A stretch of DNA of 64,000 nucleotides from Apostichopus japonicus (taxonomy: Eukaryota > Echinodermata > Holothuroidea > Aspidochirotida > Stichopodidae): NCBI RefSeq assembly GCF_037975245.1, contig NC_092575.1, forward strand, positions 20,105,841 to 20,169,840. Direction: 5' to 3'. The notes under the pieces are model-generated. The model ran no database searches, was not told the origin of the DNA, and saw only the letters and a program-made list of their open reading frames with translations. Positions within the stretch are counted from its first letter, which is position 1. The number at the start of each line of letters is the position of its first letter. Both the position numbers and the translations under genes were made by a program. Positions 38,183-53,000 of this stretch are shown here, piece by piece.

Positions 38183-41100
38183 TTAAGAGGATCCGATGAT
38201 GTTTTGGAGCGGTCTCTCTGTAATGAGATCTGCTTCCGAGGATGTTGCTACGAGTAGAGGATGCAGAAGATGGTGAATTTCTTCCATTTCAATTATGGTC
38301 TGGCAAGTGAAAAAAGAAATTGTAAATATATTTGGAATACCAAAAGAAACCAGTTTATTTCTCTTTTGTGTCAGAAGTGTTTAATAATCTTTGCAGAAAG
38401 ACAAATGCGATAAAATGATAGCTTTAGATGACAATACGCTGAAGAAACTATTGTAGTATAAAGATGTACCCCAACCCTCCCCACCCCTTCCCCAACACCT
38501 TGCAACCATGGCCAGATAAAGTTGCACAAGCTCTACAAATTACTACCAGAAGTTTTCTTAGCGTACAAAATTTGATTAGGCAGTTACCATGGAGGTATGA
38601 CACACTGCCTTTCTCACAGCCTACAAAATATACAATATTTTATGAGATCATTGGAAATATCATTTTGTTTATATTTTTGATTGAACACAAAATGAGAATG
38701 ACTTTTATCTGTGAGTTAACCTAGAACAGATATCATTATTACAGATTGAAAAAGCAAAACAATCAATGAAAGGTTAAACTAAAGTACATCCACATAAATG
38801 TATACCATATATATAAACTAGGCTGTAATAGGTATGTTTACTGTTTAATGTCATATCCCTCCAATATGCCATCCAAAGTTACAGCTCAGTGGCGGAGCGT
38901 CCTTACAGTCAGAGGGGGCGGATGCCCCCCCTGACTGACCCAAATGGACTGTTGGCGCCCTTTCCAGCTTTTTACCACTTTTTACTTATTCGCGATTATT
39001 GACTTTTTTATTGCGCTCTCAAATACCTATTGACATTTGTCACATTTTTTTGGTGTAATTTTCTGACAAAACGGCGATGACACCTATTTATTCTTCGTTT
39101 ATCTGCAAATTAGCAAGGCCCGGAAAGGGTCATTTCTGGTGATCTAGGGAGTATCATTACTCAAAAAAATTCTGTACGCTCTGCGCCAACCTGTGGTGGC
39201 GCTCGGCTTAGTGTCGAAAGCGCCTCTACATACCATTCTCGCCCCCCTGACCAATACCCCTAGCTCCGCCACTGTTACAGCTGGAGTAGAGTGGCGACAG
39301 TTACCTTTTGATTAAGTCTAATTCGAGATGATTGAAAATCCAGGACGTCTTTCATCTTCTTTTGGATTGCTTCATGAAGATAGGAAGGAGCGAACACTGT
39401 TGGTTCAGACAATGTCTCCACTACCTTCTCGTAGAATGCAAGCCCCATCCTGTACAGAGTTTGAAGCTCTATATTTCCCTGCAGGAATATCAAAATTTAA
39501 CATGAAAAATTATGAAACTAATTTGTCAATTTATTTTCGCCACCTTTTCCACATATACACCATCATGGTTTCTTACACCAAATGGTGTACCCATGCAGAT
39601 TTATAGCTGTATTTAAAAGCTTTGAGGTTTTGCGAATGTGGACGATGATTCTAGTTTAATTCGGAAAAATGTTGTCACACGGAACACTTGATCATATGAG
39701 TGTTCAACAAACTTCACAAGAGGAAATTCACATAATTTTGATTGTAAATTACTTGAATTGAAAGAAATTCCAACAGAAGGTGTCCGATTGCATTGTTGTT
39801 GAAGTTAAGTACACAATGACGTCAAAGCAAATCCAGAGTTGCTTTAAAATGAAACAAGAACCCCCCAGAAATTATTAAAAACCTTATGGTTGAACAGTTT
39901 AATATTTTGTTACCAAACTTAGGTAGTAATGGGGAATAAAATTCTCCTGCAAGATATGTCTACCTTCATTTCTGCAGTAATTGTTTGTACTTGATTACGC
40001 TTCTTCACTTGTGAGCTTGCCGGTTGCATTTGTTCGGACTGGTGAAACTTGAGACATAATGCGAACAGGTCTCTGAGAGCTGCTGCCAATGACATGATGT
40101 ATTCGACCTGAGCAGCTGGGCTGTTTAGTAAACGCCATATATCAGCCAGGTCCGTTGACTGCAGTAAAGACAGAAGATCATGTTATGTCAGTTTTAAAGA
40201 CTTTTACAGACATTTTGCAAAATTAGTATAATCATTGTGTACCTCTTCAATGATGTTTTCATTGTCATTTGTTGTCACAAGATACTTGTCAAACTTGAAA
40301 GGGTTTCGCATAACATGAGAGAGATTTGTTCTAAAACATATTGAAAAGAGCGAGGATATTTTTTTTCAAGAGCAGGATTTGAGCCAGTGACCTCTGGATT
40401 ACAAGTCCTGTGTTTTATCAATTGACCCAGTACTTGCTGGTGGGGAGAGGTGATGGTGGGAGGGATGGTCTGGCAGTCAGAAGACAGCCTGGGTGCCTTG
40501 TATACCATGTAAACAGGCATCAACACACCAATCTTATCTGATATGTTGAGATCCCAAAGATATACTCAGTATGAAGACAATACCTCAGTCCATCACTGTA
40601 CCATCCTGGAGGAGGGGGGTCCTGGGGGAGGGGGGTTTAGAGTATCAGGCCTACTACAATTGATGAGTTCTTAATGTACATAATCCGAGTGGTGTGAATG
40701 CAAATCATTCCATGATGCATGACAAAAAAATTCCTCTTAATATTTGACTGACCTCATTCATCAAACATTGAACCAGGGAGGTCTCGTACGCTGGCAATAA
40801 TTTCTGATCTTGAATAAGTTTTCTCTGTTCTTCAATCAGATGCCTTTTCTTCTCTGTCATTGATATTTTAGTGAGTTGTGAACACTTTTGAAAATACTCA
40901 ACTGCCTGTAGAAATGAAGAAAGTTAAAACAGAGAGATAAAAAAATAAATTTAAGGTAAAAGTAGCATAAGCATAACTGCATAAATCTTTACTTGCGTTA
41001 CATATTGGCTTGCTGCAACCAATGCTTGTGCTTGAACACTTTAACAGAGGGACAATAAAGTAATGTAGAAAGCAAAGAAAGTATTGCAAAGAAATTTCAG

Positions 41101-44100
41101 TATAAAGCATAAAAGGCTACTTAAATACTAACCGGCTTTTATGACAGCATGTTTGAAATCTTCAAATGATGTCGATAGATCTGTTTGACATTACTATCTA
41201 ATAATGTCAACACTAGAAATACAAATTTTCTAGGTCATAGGTATTTCACCGTAAATATGCTAGAATGTGAGATTACGGTCAACCACGCTCAAATTTCAAC
41301 AAGCATTTTACTAGATACACATACTGAGACATTTCATCTCAATTCTCAATGACTGCAGATAATTTTGGAAAGTCAGGACCTTCAGGAAAGTGCTCTTGAA
41401 CACCTTTTAGCAATTTCTAGCACGCTAAACTATCGTGGAGGATTCTGATGACCTTTACAGGTGCCTCACCTCCTCTCTGGACATGAACAAATATTTGTGA
41501 TCCTCTGCAGGGTTCTCTGGGAAGTATGCCTCATGCCTACAAACAGAAATAACAAAGCAGAAGAAAAAAAGAACACACAACTTTCATCAAATTAAATTTA
41601 TCTTGGGACATTTTTTTGTAACCTGTTAAGATGTTGAGACAAGAAGACTTTAATGGGACTACTGTACATACAAGATATATTCTTTCCTAGATGCTCCTAC
41701 CTTTAGAAATATTGACCAGATGTGCCAGATTAGGTCATTTCCTCTCTGATAATTTTAACAAAACGTGTGATGACAGCATAAAGAGAGTGAAGTTATCGGG
41801 TCCTTGCAATATTGCAATGGATGGGATATGTCATTAATGGTGATAACCAAAATTCTCCGCTTGATTGAGATATCTAGCCACTGAAACAGCGAAGACGTTT
41901 TCTGCTTGACGTTAGGAGTCTCTACACATCCAGAATAGCAAAATTCCTTCATAAGCTCTGTTGGAATTGGGTTGACGGTATGGAGGAATACAAAAAATGA
42001 CACACATGAACAGACAATGCAAGATTCCATCACAGTGGTGAAATTTTGTTAGCTATAGAAAACAAATATAAAGCTTTCCTTACACTCTGTAAGTCCTTTT
42101 CATTAAAACTGTCCTCGTAGTAAGAAAGTTGAGACTTATTATGTTCAGCACATTATATTTAAGATGGGAGGGGATTGTGGGAGATTACAGCATCACATGA
42201 CAACTCGGACTGACTGTGACCAATAAGAAACTATGTTAACTAAGTTTAGACGGTTAGCTGTATGCTAAAAGGAAAACATGAGTTTACCGGTCGTCTGCAT
42301 TATCAACGAATAGAAAGTGAAGTCTGTAATGCTTGGAGATTTGGATATATCTCCATCCGGTAGGGTAATACATCTGTCAAAAGGAATACAAAAAAGGAAG
42401 GAAAATTGGTAAATAATTGTAACATCATAATTTTGGGACATTTCTTCATTCTTTACACTGGACACAACCAAATCCTACCAAAAACTAATCGTCAGGCTAA
42501 ACGCTAACGTTAACACCACAGAATCAAGTGGCATAAAGCATTTCATACAATTATCTCCCACAAAATCAAAGTGGATTTTCTCCACGTTCCTAACGCAGGT
42601 TAAAATCATATGTGTAGCTCATTTTTTAGAAAAACTGTTTAGATTTCAGTAATTGCCAGGGGGTTAGCACAGAAAACTTGTGAGAGTGCCTTAGGGAACC
42701 AGGAGACTCTGGGTAACACTGGGAGGGTTGATAGGTCTGTAAATTTGGTCATCGTCTATAGCAGTGGTTCTCAAACATTTTTAGACGACCGCACCCTTCA
42801 ACCATATTGAACCAATGCCCCCCTCCAACTACCCCCTCCCCTCGACTTCGCAATCAGTGACCAGCTCAGGGAATACCCCAAATGACAGGCTAAAGTGGTA
42901 GCGCTATGCGCTTATAAGTTACAAGTGATGTCTCTGCTACAATATAATCCAAACGTGAAAGAAATTGGACCTAGTGGTGGAGTTATTGAATTTCAAATAC
43001 CATTTTTGGATAAATTTGGGTCACAAAATTTAATTTTTTGTTCCCAGACCCCCTGGATGCCTTATTGTGCCCTAAATCGCTGCAGTGATGTGTTGTAACC
43101 GCCAGGGACCCCCAAATCAGTGCCAATGCCCTCCTACTCCCCGTTTACCCTGTAGCGCCCCCCTGAGAACAGAGAACAGTTACTGGTAGCAGAGCCTAAC
43201 TCTCACCTTGAGGTAAAGACTCTGTTTTCTTGAAGCAGTGTCAAGTACCACCGTTGATAGTTTGACTTGATCCAGTTCATCGACAGAGGTTGCTGCAGCC
43301 TTTCCATTTGCGTACAGGGTTACCATGACAACCTTACCAGAACCCTCTTTTAGATTCCGTATGTCATCAGAAACTGGCAATTTAGAATAAAAGAGAATCA
43401 ATATGGTCTGTTGTCAATGATATTGCCATCAGGGTAATAGCCTGCTATAGTGGGTTGCACCAGGTGTGTGCCTGCCAGTGGCTAGCGACCGGAGTACTGA
43501 TAGTGGGAGGGGTGGGCCTGCACACCACTATGACAGAAATTGGAACCACTTAACCCTAACCACAACCCTGACTTGACTTTATAGAACCGTAATGTTTATA
43601 ACATATAGATAATATAAGATAGATAACATGGATTTTTCTCAAAACAAAACCAACAAACAAACACACAAACAAGGCTTATCAGGAATGGTTTACCTGAAAA
43701 CAATGATGATAAACAGTCCCAGGCTAGGGACTTCTTTGAGAAATTCCAAAAGTAAAATCCTCTTACAGGTTTAGAAAATATATAAACTTACCTGTTTTAA
43801 GTTATGTTAACTGCACGACATATGTTAAAATATTTGTATAACGCAATTAATGTTGTATTTTTCTGTATTGTGTATCTTTATGTCAGTCTATGGTTTGTAC
43901 TCGAGCAGCTCTCACCTCCTCAACACTCTTAATAAAGTTGTTATACAGCATGTTACCCATATGCCTGCCTAGTTCCTGACGTCTGAGTATTACCCCCTCT
44001 GGACCCAGTCATGTTCCTGATTACCTTTATAAGGGACCTACTGTACCGACCACGGTAAAATATCATATCATTTTTTTTATACTTTCGGGTTTTGCTTCTG

Positions 44101-46983
44101 ATTGATAACTTGGACGTTTCCTTGGGTCAGTCAGGCTAATGGACAGCGGGTATTATTTTATCATTTATTAATTCTGTACAGAAAATCTACCAGACTCAAT
44201 GGAAACTAAATGTCGAGAAACAATCTCTCGGTACTCACCAAGCTTAGCAAACAGCTGTAGGGCCTCAGATCCTGTGCCCAGAGGTCCTTTGATATAGAAA
44301 TGGTGATGAAGTTCAAGATTTAAAACATACGGGACAGTCTTGCCATAGAATACTGTCCTTCCAGTGAGAGATATTCCAGACGAAATCTGTCAAAAATTAT
44401 CAAATTTAATGATTAAACAGTTATACAGAAACATTTAGGGATAGAATGCTACATAATCTACCTAAAATCTGTAAACAGTCAAATTTAAAGGCATTGAAGA
44501 CTCGCCCCAAACCGTGTGCGGCCATCTGAAAAAGTGAACTATCCGTTGCTTGCAATGACGTTTTGTTCGTGCTACAAAATACAGACAGTAATGAAACGTG
44601 ATACCATGTTATCTTTAGCTGGACCTGAGATGTCCATCGCTGTATTGTTTGTACACTGTGCTGTGGGTATTGACCGCAGCTGTATGTACTGACTGTACAC
44701 TTGTGTCTAATTACCGATGGTAGCAAGCAGTGTGTGTGTATTTTCTGGGATCGATGGTGGTGTCTAACACTTCTATTACACCTCATTCGAAACTAGGTCA
44801 GATAACCGGCATTGGACGTTTCTTTTTGCGAGAGTCTTCACACCCTTTAAGGTTAAAATACAGTTATATATGAAATCAGTCAAAATAACTGATCTGGTGA
44901 TATAGTGCAACTTCATATGACCTTAAACTTTGTATACTGTGTTATACACACATAGTTGCACTGATAGACACTGTAATTGGCCATGACTGAAAATCAATTG
45001 GAAACCTTGTTTTTGTGCAGAGTGCCATCATAGCAACAAGTAGGCAAATGTAATGGCAGGAGGAAATTCATTCTACCTGAAACAAATTCTCATTGATAAA
45101 ATTCTTACTTCAAATTTTCCTCTCTGTGAGCCGATCTCATCGTTAGAAACCGCATCAGCCACCTGTAGAACTTTCTTCACCGTGTCCTGGTTAGTTGTTA
45201 CGAGAGCACTCTTCAGGCCATATACTCCACACTCAGGTAACACGTAAAGGTTGAGTCTAGCATCGGCTACTTGAGGTTCTACAGACAACAAGTGCTTCCT
45301 TAGACGCTCATCACTGTTACCCATCAGCCGCATCCTGTACACACACAAGAATATGATAGAGAATGAGAAAGCAAGCTGACATGATAGGGGGGAGGGTTAG
45401 TGTAATAGTGTAATAGGAAGGACTCAATCTGTTGGATATATTTTGATGCGGTGCGATATCTTAGTGATGTGATGTTTTCTCATCACTCAAGGAGAAGCAT
45501 GAATGTATTGCAAGCTTACTACATCACTGTCTGTTGTATCATCAAGTCTATTGTAATTATCTCATTTCTTTGTCTGTTGTATCATCAAGTTTTTGTAATA
45601 TCTCTCATTTCATTGTCTGTTGTATCATCATATTCTATTGTCTGTTGTATCATCAAGTCTATTGTAATTCTCTCATTTCTTTGTCTGTTGTATCATCAAG
45701 TTTTTGTAATATCTCTCATTTCATTGTCTGTTGTATCATCATATTCTATTGTCTGTTGTATCATTAAGTCTATTGTAATTCTCTCATTTCATTGTCTGTT
45801 GTATTGTCATACTCTATTGTCTGTTGTATCATCAAGTCTATTGTAATTCTCTTATTTCATTGCCTGTTGTATTGTCATACTCTATTGTCTGTTGTATCAT
45901 CAAGTCTATTGTAATTCTCTCATTTCATTGTCCGTTGTATTGTCATACTCTATTGTCTGTTGTATCATCAAGTCTATTGTAATTCTCTCATTTCATTGTC
46001 TGTTGTATCATCAAGTCTATTGTAATTCTCTTATTTCATTGTCTGTTGTATCGTCATACTCTATTGTCTGTTGTATCATCAAGTCTATTGTAATTCTCTG
46101 TATCATTGTCTGTTGTATCATCATAGTCTATTTTCTGTTGTATCATCAAGTCTGTTGTAATTCTCTCATTTCATTGTCTGTTGTATCATCATATTCTATT
46201 GTCTGTTGTATCATCAAGTCTATTGTAATTCTCTCATTTCATTGTCTGTTGTATTGTCATACTCTATTGTCTGTTGTATCATCAAGTCTATTGTAATTCT
46301 CTTGTATCATTGTCTGCTGTATCATCATATTCTATTGTCTGTTGTATCAGCATCTCGTCTATTGTAATTCTCTCATTTCATTGTCTGTTTTATCATCATC
46401 AAGTCTTTTATACTTCTCTCATTTGATTGTCTGTCATAAATTCCACCACCTTTTTTTTTTTATTACAGGACAAGCTTGTAACAAATAAGTAATCAATAGG
46501 TGAGGTTGTGCAGTACAACAATTCATACTTTACAGAGAAAACATGCCTTGAGAATCTAGAAAATTACCTTTCAAGTCTTCTATATTCATTGTTTTGTCAT
46601 CATTCCTTTATCAAAACATGTCAAAATATAGATTAGCAAGTACCAAGCATATTACCAAAGATCACTTACTTGAATGCTGCCCTCCTCATGGCAGAGACTA
46701 ATCTGGGGTACGGATTCTGTGGCAGAGAGCCTGCTGTTATGATCAGTTCTGTCAGGTAGTTTCCCCATACCTCATCTAGTCTGATATCAATCAAATACTG
46801 AAAGAAATTATTTTTAACAAATAAATCTTATACAAATATAATAAATAAATATTATATATATATATATATATATAATAAAGAAAATCCATGTGCACTCCAA
46901 AAGAAATAGAAAAGGAAATAAGATATGACTCATAATTGTCAATCATGAGTCATATCTTATTTCTTATGTCTAGTAACATTTAA

Positions 46984-47080
<97 letters not shown>

Positions 47081-50000
47081 TATATATATATATATAATTA
47101 TATATATATATATAATTGAAATTGTAGTGAGTTGGAAAATCCAGAAAGTGAAGAAACTTCCAGCCTCCACCAGGATTCAAATCCGGGGCTCCCGCTTTAT
47201 ATGCGGACACCCTAACCACTAGGTTATGGAACGCTGATTGTATGTCCAGAGGTTCGAAACCAGTATGGAAGGTCGTAATTTCACTGTAGGCGTTTGACAC
47301 CTATATCGAAAAATACTAGTTCTGTTTTTGGTGACATATTTTGCCTTACTCCAGAGATCAAACATGGTGCTAACCAACTCGAAATCATTTGTGATTCCTA
47401 AAGCTGGATCTCGAAACAGATACTTTGAACAGACTTTGTTAATGAAATGGAGGTAAACGACTAAGGCAAATGGATATACATATATGTATATATAGATACA
47501 AGAAAATACAATACAAGAGAACATGGATTAGACTCTTTCCTTTTACATAAATCAATGTTAAAATGTGGCGGTGTGATTTGGCCAGACAAATCAAATTACA
47601 TTTACATGATGGTTTTCTGAGCCAGGCTCTGAAGAAGATCCTGGTATGATCAGGTCATCTTACTTTTCCTATATGTCAAACATTGGAAACAATCTTCAGA
47701 TTCAGTGCACAATACTTTTAACTTGGATGGATTTTCTTATCATTATGACATGAGAAAACATGTTTTACATCAAAATTGGCAAAGAGTAGAGCTGTATTAA
47801 AACACAAGAAACCTTTTTAAAAAGAAAACTGTTACTTAAATTTAAGAAGATGTATTATTTATGCTGACCTGCATCAGAATTCCCTCCTTTGCCATGACAA
47901 CTGGATGGTTGGTATTCTTAACAGCTTCTTCAACTGAGAGATCTGTTTAAGCCAGAAACAAAAATTCAGAAGACATCTACCCAATCGCTCGATTGTATCA
48001 ATTTTTTTTCTTCAAGATGTATTCTGTCTTTCATGGACAGAAAACAGATCAAACCAGAAGAAGCAAAAGTATTAAATTCTATAAATGAATGATACCTAAA
48101 CAGAATGGACTTAAAACTTGAGAAAACAAGAAGGTCAAGTGGACAAACTTAAATGGCTTACTTAATGTCAAAGTTGCATAAAAGCCCTCCTCATCCACCA
48201 ACTCCCACCCCCCCCCCTCCACCCCCTTAGCGCAACCTCTTTGCTCTCAGTATCATTAAATGTTTCATCAAGTCCAAAGAAAACATGTTGTTGCACAAAC
48301 ATGGAATGATCAGAGGAATTAATTTGATAAGGACCAAACTTTTCTATTTCACAATATCATAATAATTAATACACCTTACCACATATAATAACCCATTGCT
48401 ACACTGCTGAAGTTAAGAAACACTTACAGCTTTTCCTTACTATCAATATTTGTAGAAGAAATCTCTTATTTTCATTATGTTAGGCTTATTTGCTTCAGTG
48501 TACAGTAGAACTACTAAATGAAACTCAATATGTTTTCAATAAGGATTACCTCTCCCTATTCCAAACACACACATTACCATTACATGAAAGGTAAACTGTA
48601 CCAATATCATTAAGATCAAGTACTCCTACGATTGTTCCTTCATGTTTTAAAGCCATCAGACTATAGTATTCAAATTTATTTACTCGAGTACCCAATCTCC
48701 CAGCAATGGACGTTGTGCCAGGATCATGACATTCTCTTTTTCCCCTCTGAGATATTTTTGTATGATTAAAATTTGCTTAGTTGCAACATGGTGTTATATT
48801 TTGAACTAACTGTTGAAGATATTTGCCACAAATAGTCAGCAGTTTCTTTTTTGTCTTCCGAATCTTTTTGGCGACCCTCCAGAAGTTGTTTAATGACACA
48901 AAACTTGGTCTTGATCCCCACTTTAAATATCAGGAATTTTAAAATATCAAGCAATGGTGCATATTTAAAACAGGATGTTAATTGTACATATTCTAAATAA
49001 GCTCATTTTCAGTACAATTCTCAATATATATATATATATATATATCTTTTTAATTTTGACTTTGACCTGCCTCCCTTATCCCAAATTACGCATAAACTGA
49101 TCCAAAGTATGTTTCTGAGACTCACACTGTTTCCGCTGTTGCATGATCCCTACAGGCTCTGCACCATGCTTTAGGATCAATTTCGGGTCACTCTTCTTCT
49201 CCTGTCCCCACCAAGCAAGAGAGAAAAATAAAAACAAACATGCTAAAGATGTCAACAAACAGGACGAATAAAGACGACCCAGGTTGTTTTACTGTAGTGT
49301 ACATGATCACTCCAATATATATTGACAGAAATTAAAAGTTACATCTATTACTGGAAAATTTAGTTGGTGACGGATAATACTCAACAACGAAATGTAGATT
49401 TTCTTCTACTGAGCACCATGTCCTATCGGATACTGACCTCGTACTATCTCTCGAAAGGGGAAAACCTGTCCAAAATGTGCTTACCAACCAGTGGCGGAGG
49501 GTCCATACAGTCAGGGGGGGGCGGATGCCCCCCCCTCTGACGGACTCAAATGGACTGCTGGCGCCCTTTCAGCTTTTAATCACTTTTTACTTATTCGTGA
49601 TTATTGACTCTTTTATTGCGCTCTCATCTACATATTAACATACAAACTTCCGAGTTGTCACAAATGGCGATGACACCTATTTATTCTTCATATATCTGCA
49701 AATTAGCAAGGCCCGGAAAGGGTCATTTCCGGCGATCTAGGAAGTATTTTTACTCAAAAAATTTCTGTATGCTCCGCGCCAACCTGTGGTGGCGCTCCGC
49801 TTAGATAGTGCCAAAAGCGCCCCTACAGACCATTCTCGCCCCCCCTGACCAATACCCCTAGCCCCGCCACTGTTACCAACTGACAAATAGGCCTGTGTTG
49901 ATCAATGTACTTCAATCTTTCCCTGTCTGACCATACAAAGCATGCAGTATGTCTTCACACTATTATAATACTAGTCTGAAGACGTACAGCTACCAACCAA

Positions 50001-53000
50001 TAAATCTGGAAGTTGCAGATTTAATGTATTTGCTTCATGCCAAGGATAATTGGTAGTTGCCAAACTACTTACATTACCACTTCCTTTAGATGACGAAGAA
50101 TCCTTCACTTTCTGTCCAGCTTCACTCTTCGGTGTCAGCTGCTCTTCACATGAAGAGATGAAACTCTTCATAACAGAAGGAAAAAACAAGGAAAAAAAAT
50201 GGGTTGAAATATCCTTGATGATTTCTGTAGAGAACACCCCTGCTGTGGGATAGGGGTTAGATGGGGGATGGGTGGGGAGGTGAGGGACTTGACTTGAAAA
50301 CCAACACATGTATGCTGAAAACCTTTAAAACTTACATACCAATGAACAATGTGGGAAGTTTGATCACTATATCCATAACTTCCACAAGATCATAGCATAG
50401 AATTTGTGGTCTTTTATCAAGTGGGTTGTGTACCAGGATGCAAATGGAAAACAAGTATCATAAATTAACACTGTAATTACTAAATATCACACTTTCAAAG
50501 GTTTCTGTCAATTAATATGTACAATGGATAGTCGTATATTTATTTATTTCTTTCTTTGGCATGCAAAATTTGGTGTTCCCTGTTTCAAGTGCCTTCAATT
50601 CTTTTACCTTGATGTTTAAATCATCTAAATTCTTCAAAGCATCTTCGGTAAGCTCATACTGAACCGTATCACAGAATAATTCAAACTCCAAGAATTTTCT
50701 GATCATCTGAAAATAAAATAAAGCACAGATGCATGTGAAAAGATCATATATATTAAAGATGTAAGGGTGGTAGGCTGTTACTTTGCATGTCCCCATACTT
50801 AGCATACTGTGTCATACTTACAATATGTAGTTTCTACTGGTAGCTCTGTGCATGGTGGCTATCATCATCATCATCAAAATTCAAGTCATATACTCGGTTT
50901 TTACGGTAAATTTAGTCTGAACGTCTTAAACGAAAATGGCTCATTTTTATACAGCAAAAGAGGGAAACATTGTTGCAATGATTTCATAAATAATTGCTTC
51001 CATTACACACCAGCATTATACAGTGAACTTAAACACATGTGCGATGTTCGTAAACTTTATATTTTTCTTGCTTAAAGAGTGTTTTGATACAAGACGTTTC
51101 GTGTATAAGTCCATCTCTTTATCATGGCAGAATCTGATCAGGCCAAACACAAATACTGAAACAAGAAATCTATTAAACCACGTACAGAGTAAAGTCGGAC
51201 AGATTTCCATTAATATTGTCGTTTCGAAGAATATGTTTCAAATACCAATTAACCTATCTGTAAAGCTAATGTTGACCTACATTTTCACTACATGAAGGAA
51301 CCCACATTCCCTTTAAATCATTTCCCTGTTGCTTTCTTAGTTGTTTCAGGTTGTTTTTTAGGTGTGATCCCTATTACAAGGTATGCAAGGTAATTTTTGT
51401 GGCTTCTGACTGGAACCTTAGCACCCCCTCCAGCAAAAGAAAGGCTATATGGGGATTGCCACTAAATAAGGGCTAGATACCTCAGTTGGCAGAGTACAGG
51501 GCTATCATAATGAGATCGATGGTTCTAATCCTGCCTAAGCTGAGACTTACTACGCAAAAATCAGGATAGGACAAAATTGTTCGTTTTCTGCAATTGCTTT
51601 AAAATATTCCCATCTTACTTTAATATTAAAACAAAAGAAGATGAAAGACTCACCTGTTTAGCCACCAGAGGGGGGCCATCCTCATCCCTCAGGATAGCTT
51701 CCAATTCATCAAAGAAGTAAACAAAGTAAGAATAAAAGGCAACATGATGAGATGGCCTCTCCTGTCTGTTAATAAAGGTAAATATTGATTGAATTGAGGA
51801 GAATGTATATTTCCTAATGTTGCTGTTTGTAAGAGCTGTCTTTTTAATATTAAAGTTTACAGTGGATTGCACAGGATTTCAAATGATATTTTGGAACGAG
51901 CGGGGACCTTATAAGGACAGTCTGTAGGTGGATCAATTTTTTTCACAAAAAGTGAGGTGTGTTTGTCAGTGGGTTAATTGAATGCAATTCCTATGTAGGG
52001 GGTGTTGTGTTCCTACCACAACCACTCCCCCCCCCCCAAAAAAAAATATTAAAAAGTTAAAGAAGTTAAGTTCAGATGTCAAACAGTGCACTCTAAGGCA
52101 CATTTAGACTATAATAAGGTCTTAATGCAAGGTTGTTCTCATAAATACTTTTGAGTTTTGAAAATATCCCCGCACCTGACTGCTTTATGTTGACTGACTG
52201 TTGACCCCCCCCCACTCCCCCCCCCCTTAGTGCATGCCACTGATGGACAGCTTGATTTGGTTCTCTTTTTAATGTGATCAAGATGAGATAAAGCAGTATG
52301 TAGGGATACCAACACTGTTACAGGTTATAGAATGCAATTCATGGTGTCAGAGGGTGGGGGGAGGGGGGTGAGACAAGTCTGATCCAGCTGGCTCCTGCAA
52401 TTGTTTAAGACAGACTTGTAAATATTGGAACAACAGTAAGGGTAAAGAAGACAGGCAATATGCACAGAATGAAAACTATAACAAGAGGAAGTTTAAATAC
52501 TGGGAGGCTGCTCCAGACCTGGCAACCACACCCTTCTGGGAGTAGAACTAAGCTAGGAACAAAGAAAAGATCTCCTTCCCAGTGATTGATCCAAACTTCA
52601 CTTTATCTTTCTTTTACATCACATTTTACACACAGTGTGCAGATAAAGGTCTACTAGTGCTTTACCCAATCAAGGGTGCTCTGCCTTGGAGCAAGATGAA
52701 TAAAAGAGTTTGTTCCAATGTATTTTTCGTTTCGAATATAAACTTTGCTTAGTTAAGAAGCCATTTAATCTTACAGTCAAGCTCATTAATACTATATAAA
52801 ATATGTTATATTATATAACTCACAATGATGGATCCAAAGTCCTTAAAATGTCTTTCCTGTACTGCTGGACAAGTGCAGCAAGCATTCTACGAGACTTTAG
52901 TTTCTGTGTTTCAAAGAAAATGATAAAAGGTCGATTCAAAAGCAGTCAGCATTACGTGTTTCACGCCTTTGCAGTGATTTACAGTCTGCTCATTGGATAA

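Noticed and set aside
45451-46296. 131 and 134 aa cysteine/isoleucine-rich frames
   Set aside because: Translation of a minisatellite; no start context or splice structure.
47004-47300. Tyr/Ile-rich frames over the TA tract
   Set aside because: Translation of a dinucleotide repeat.
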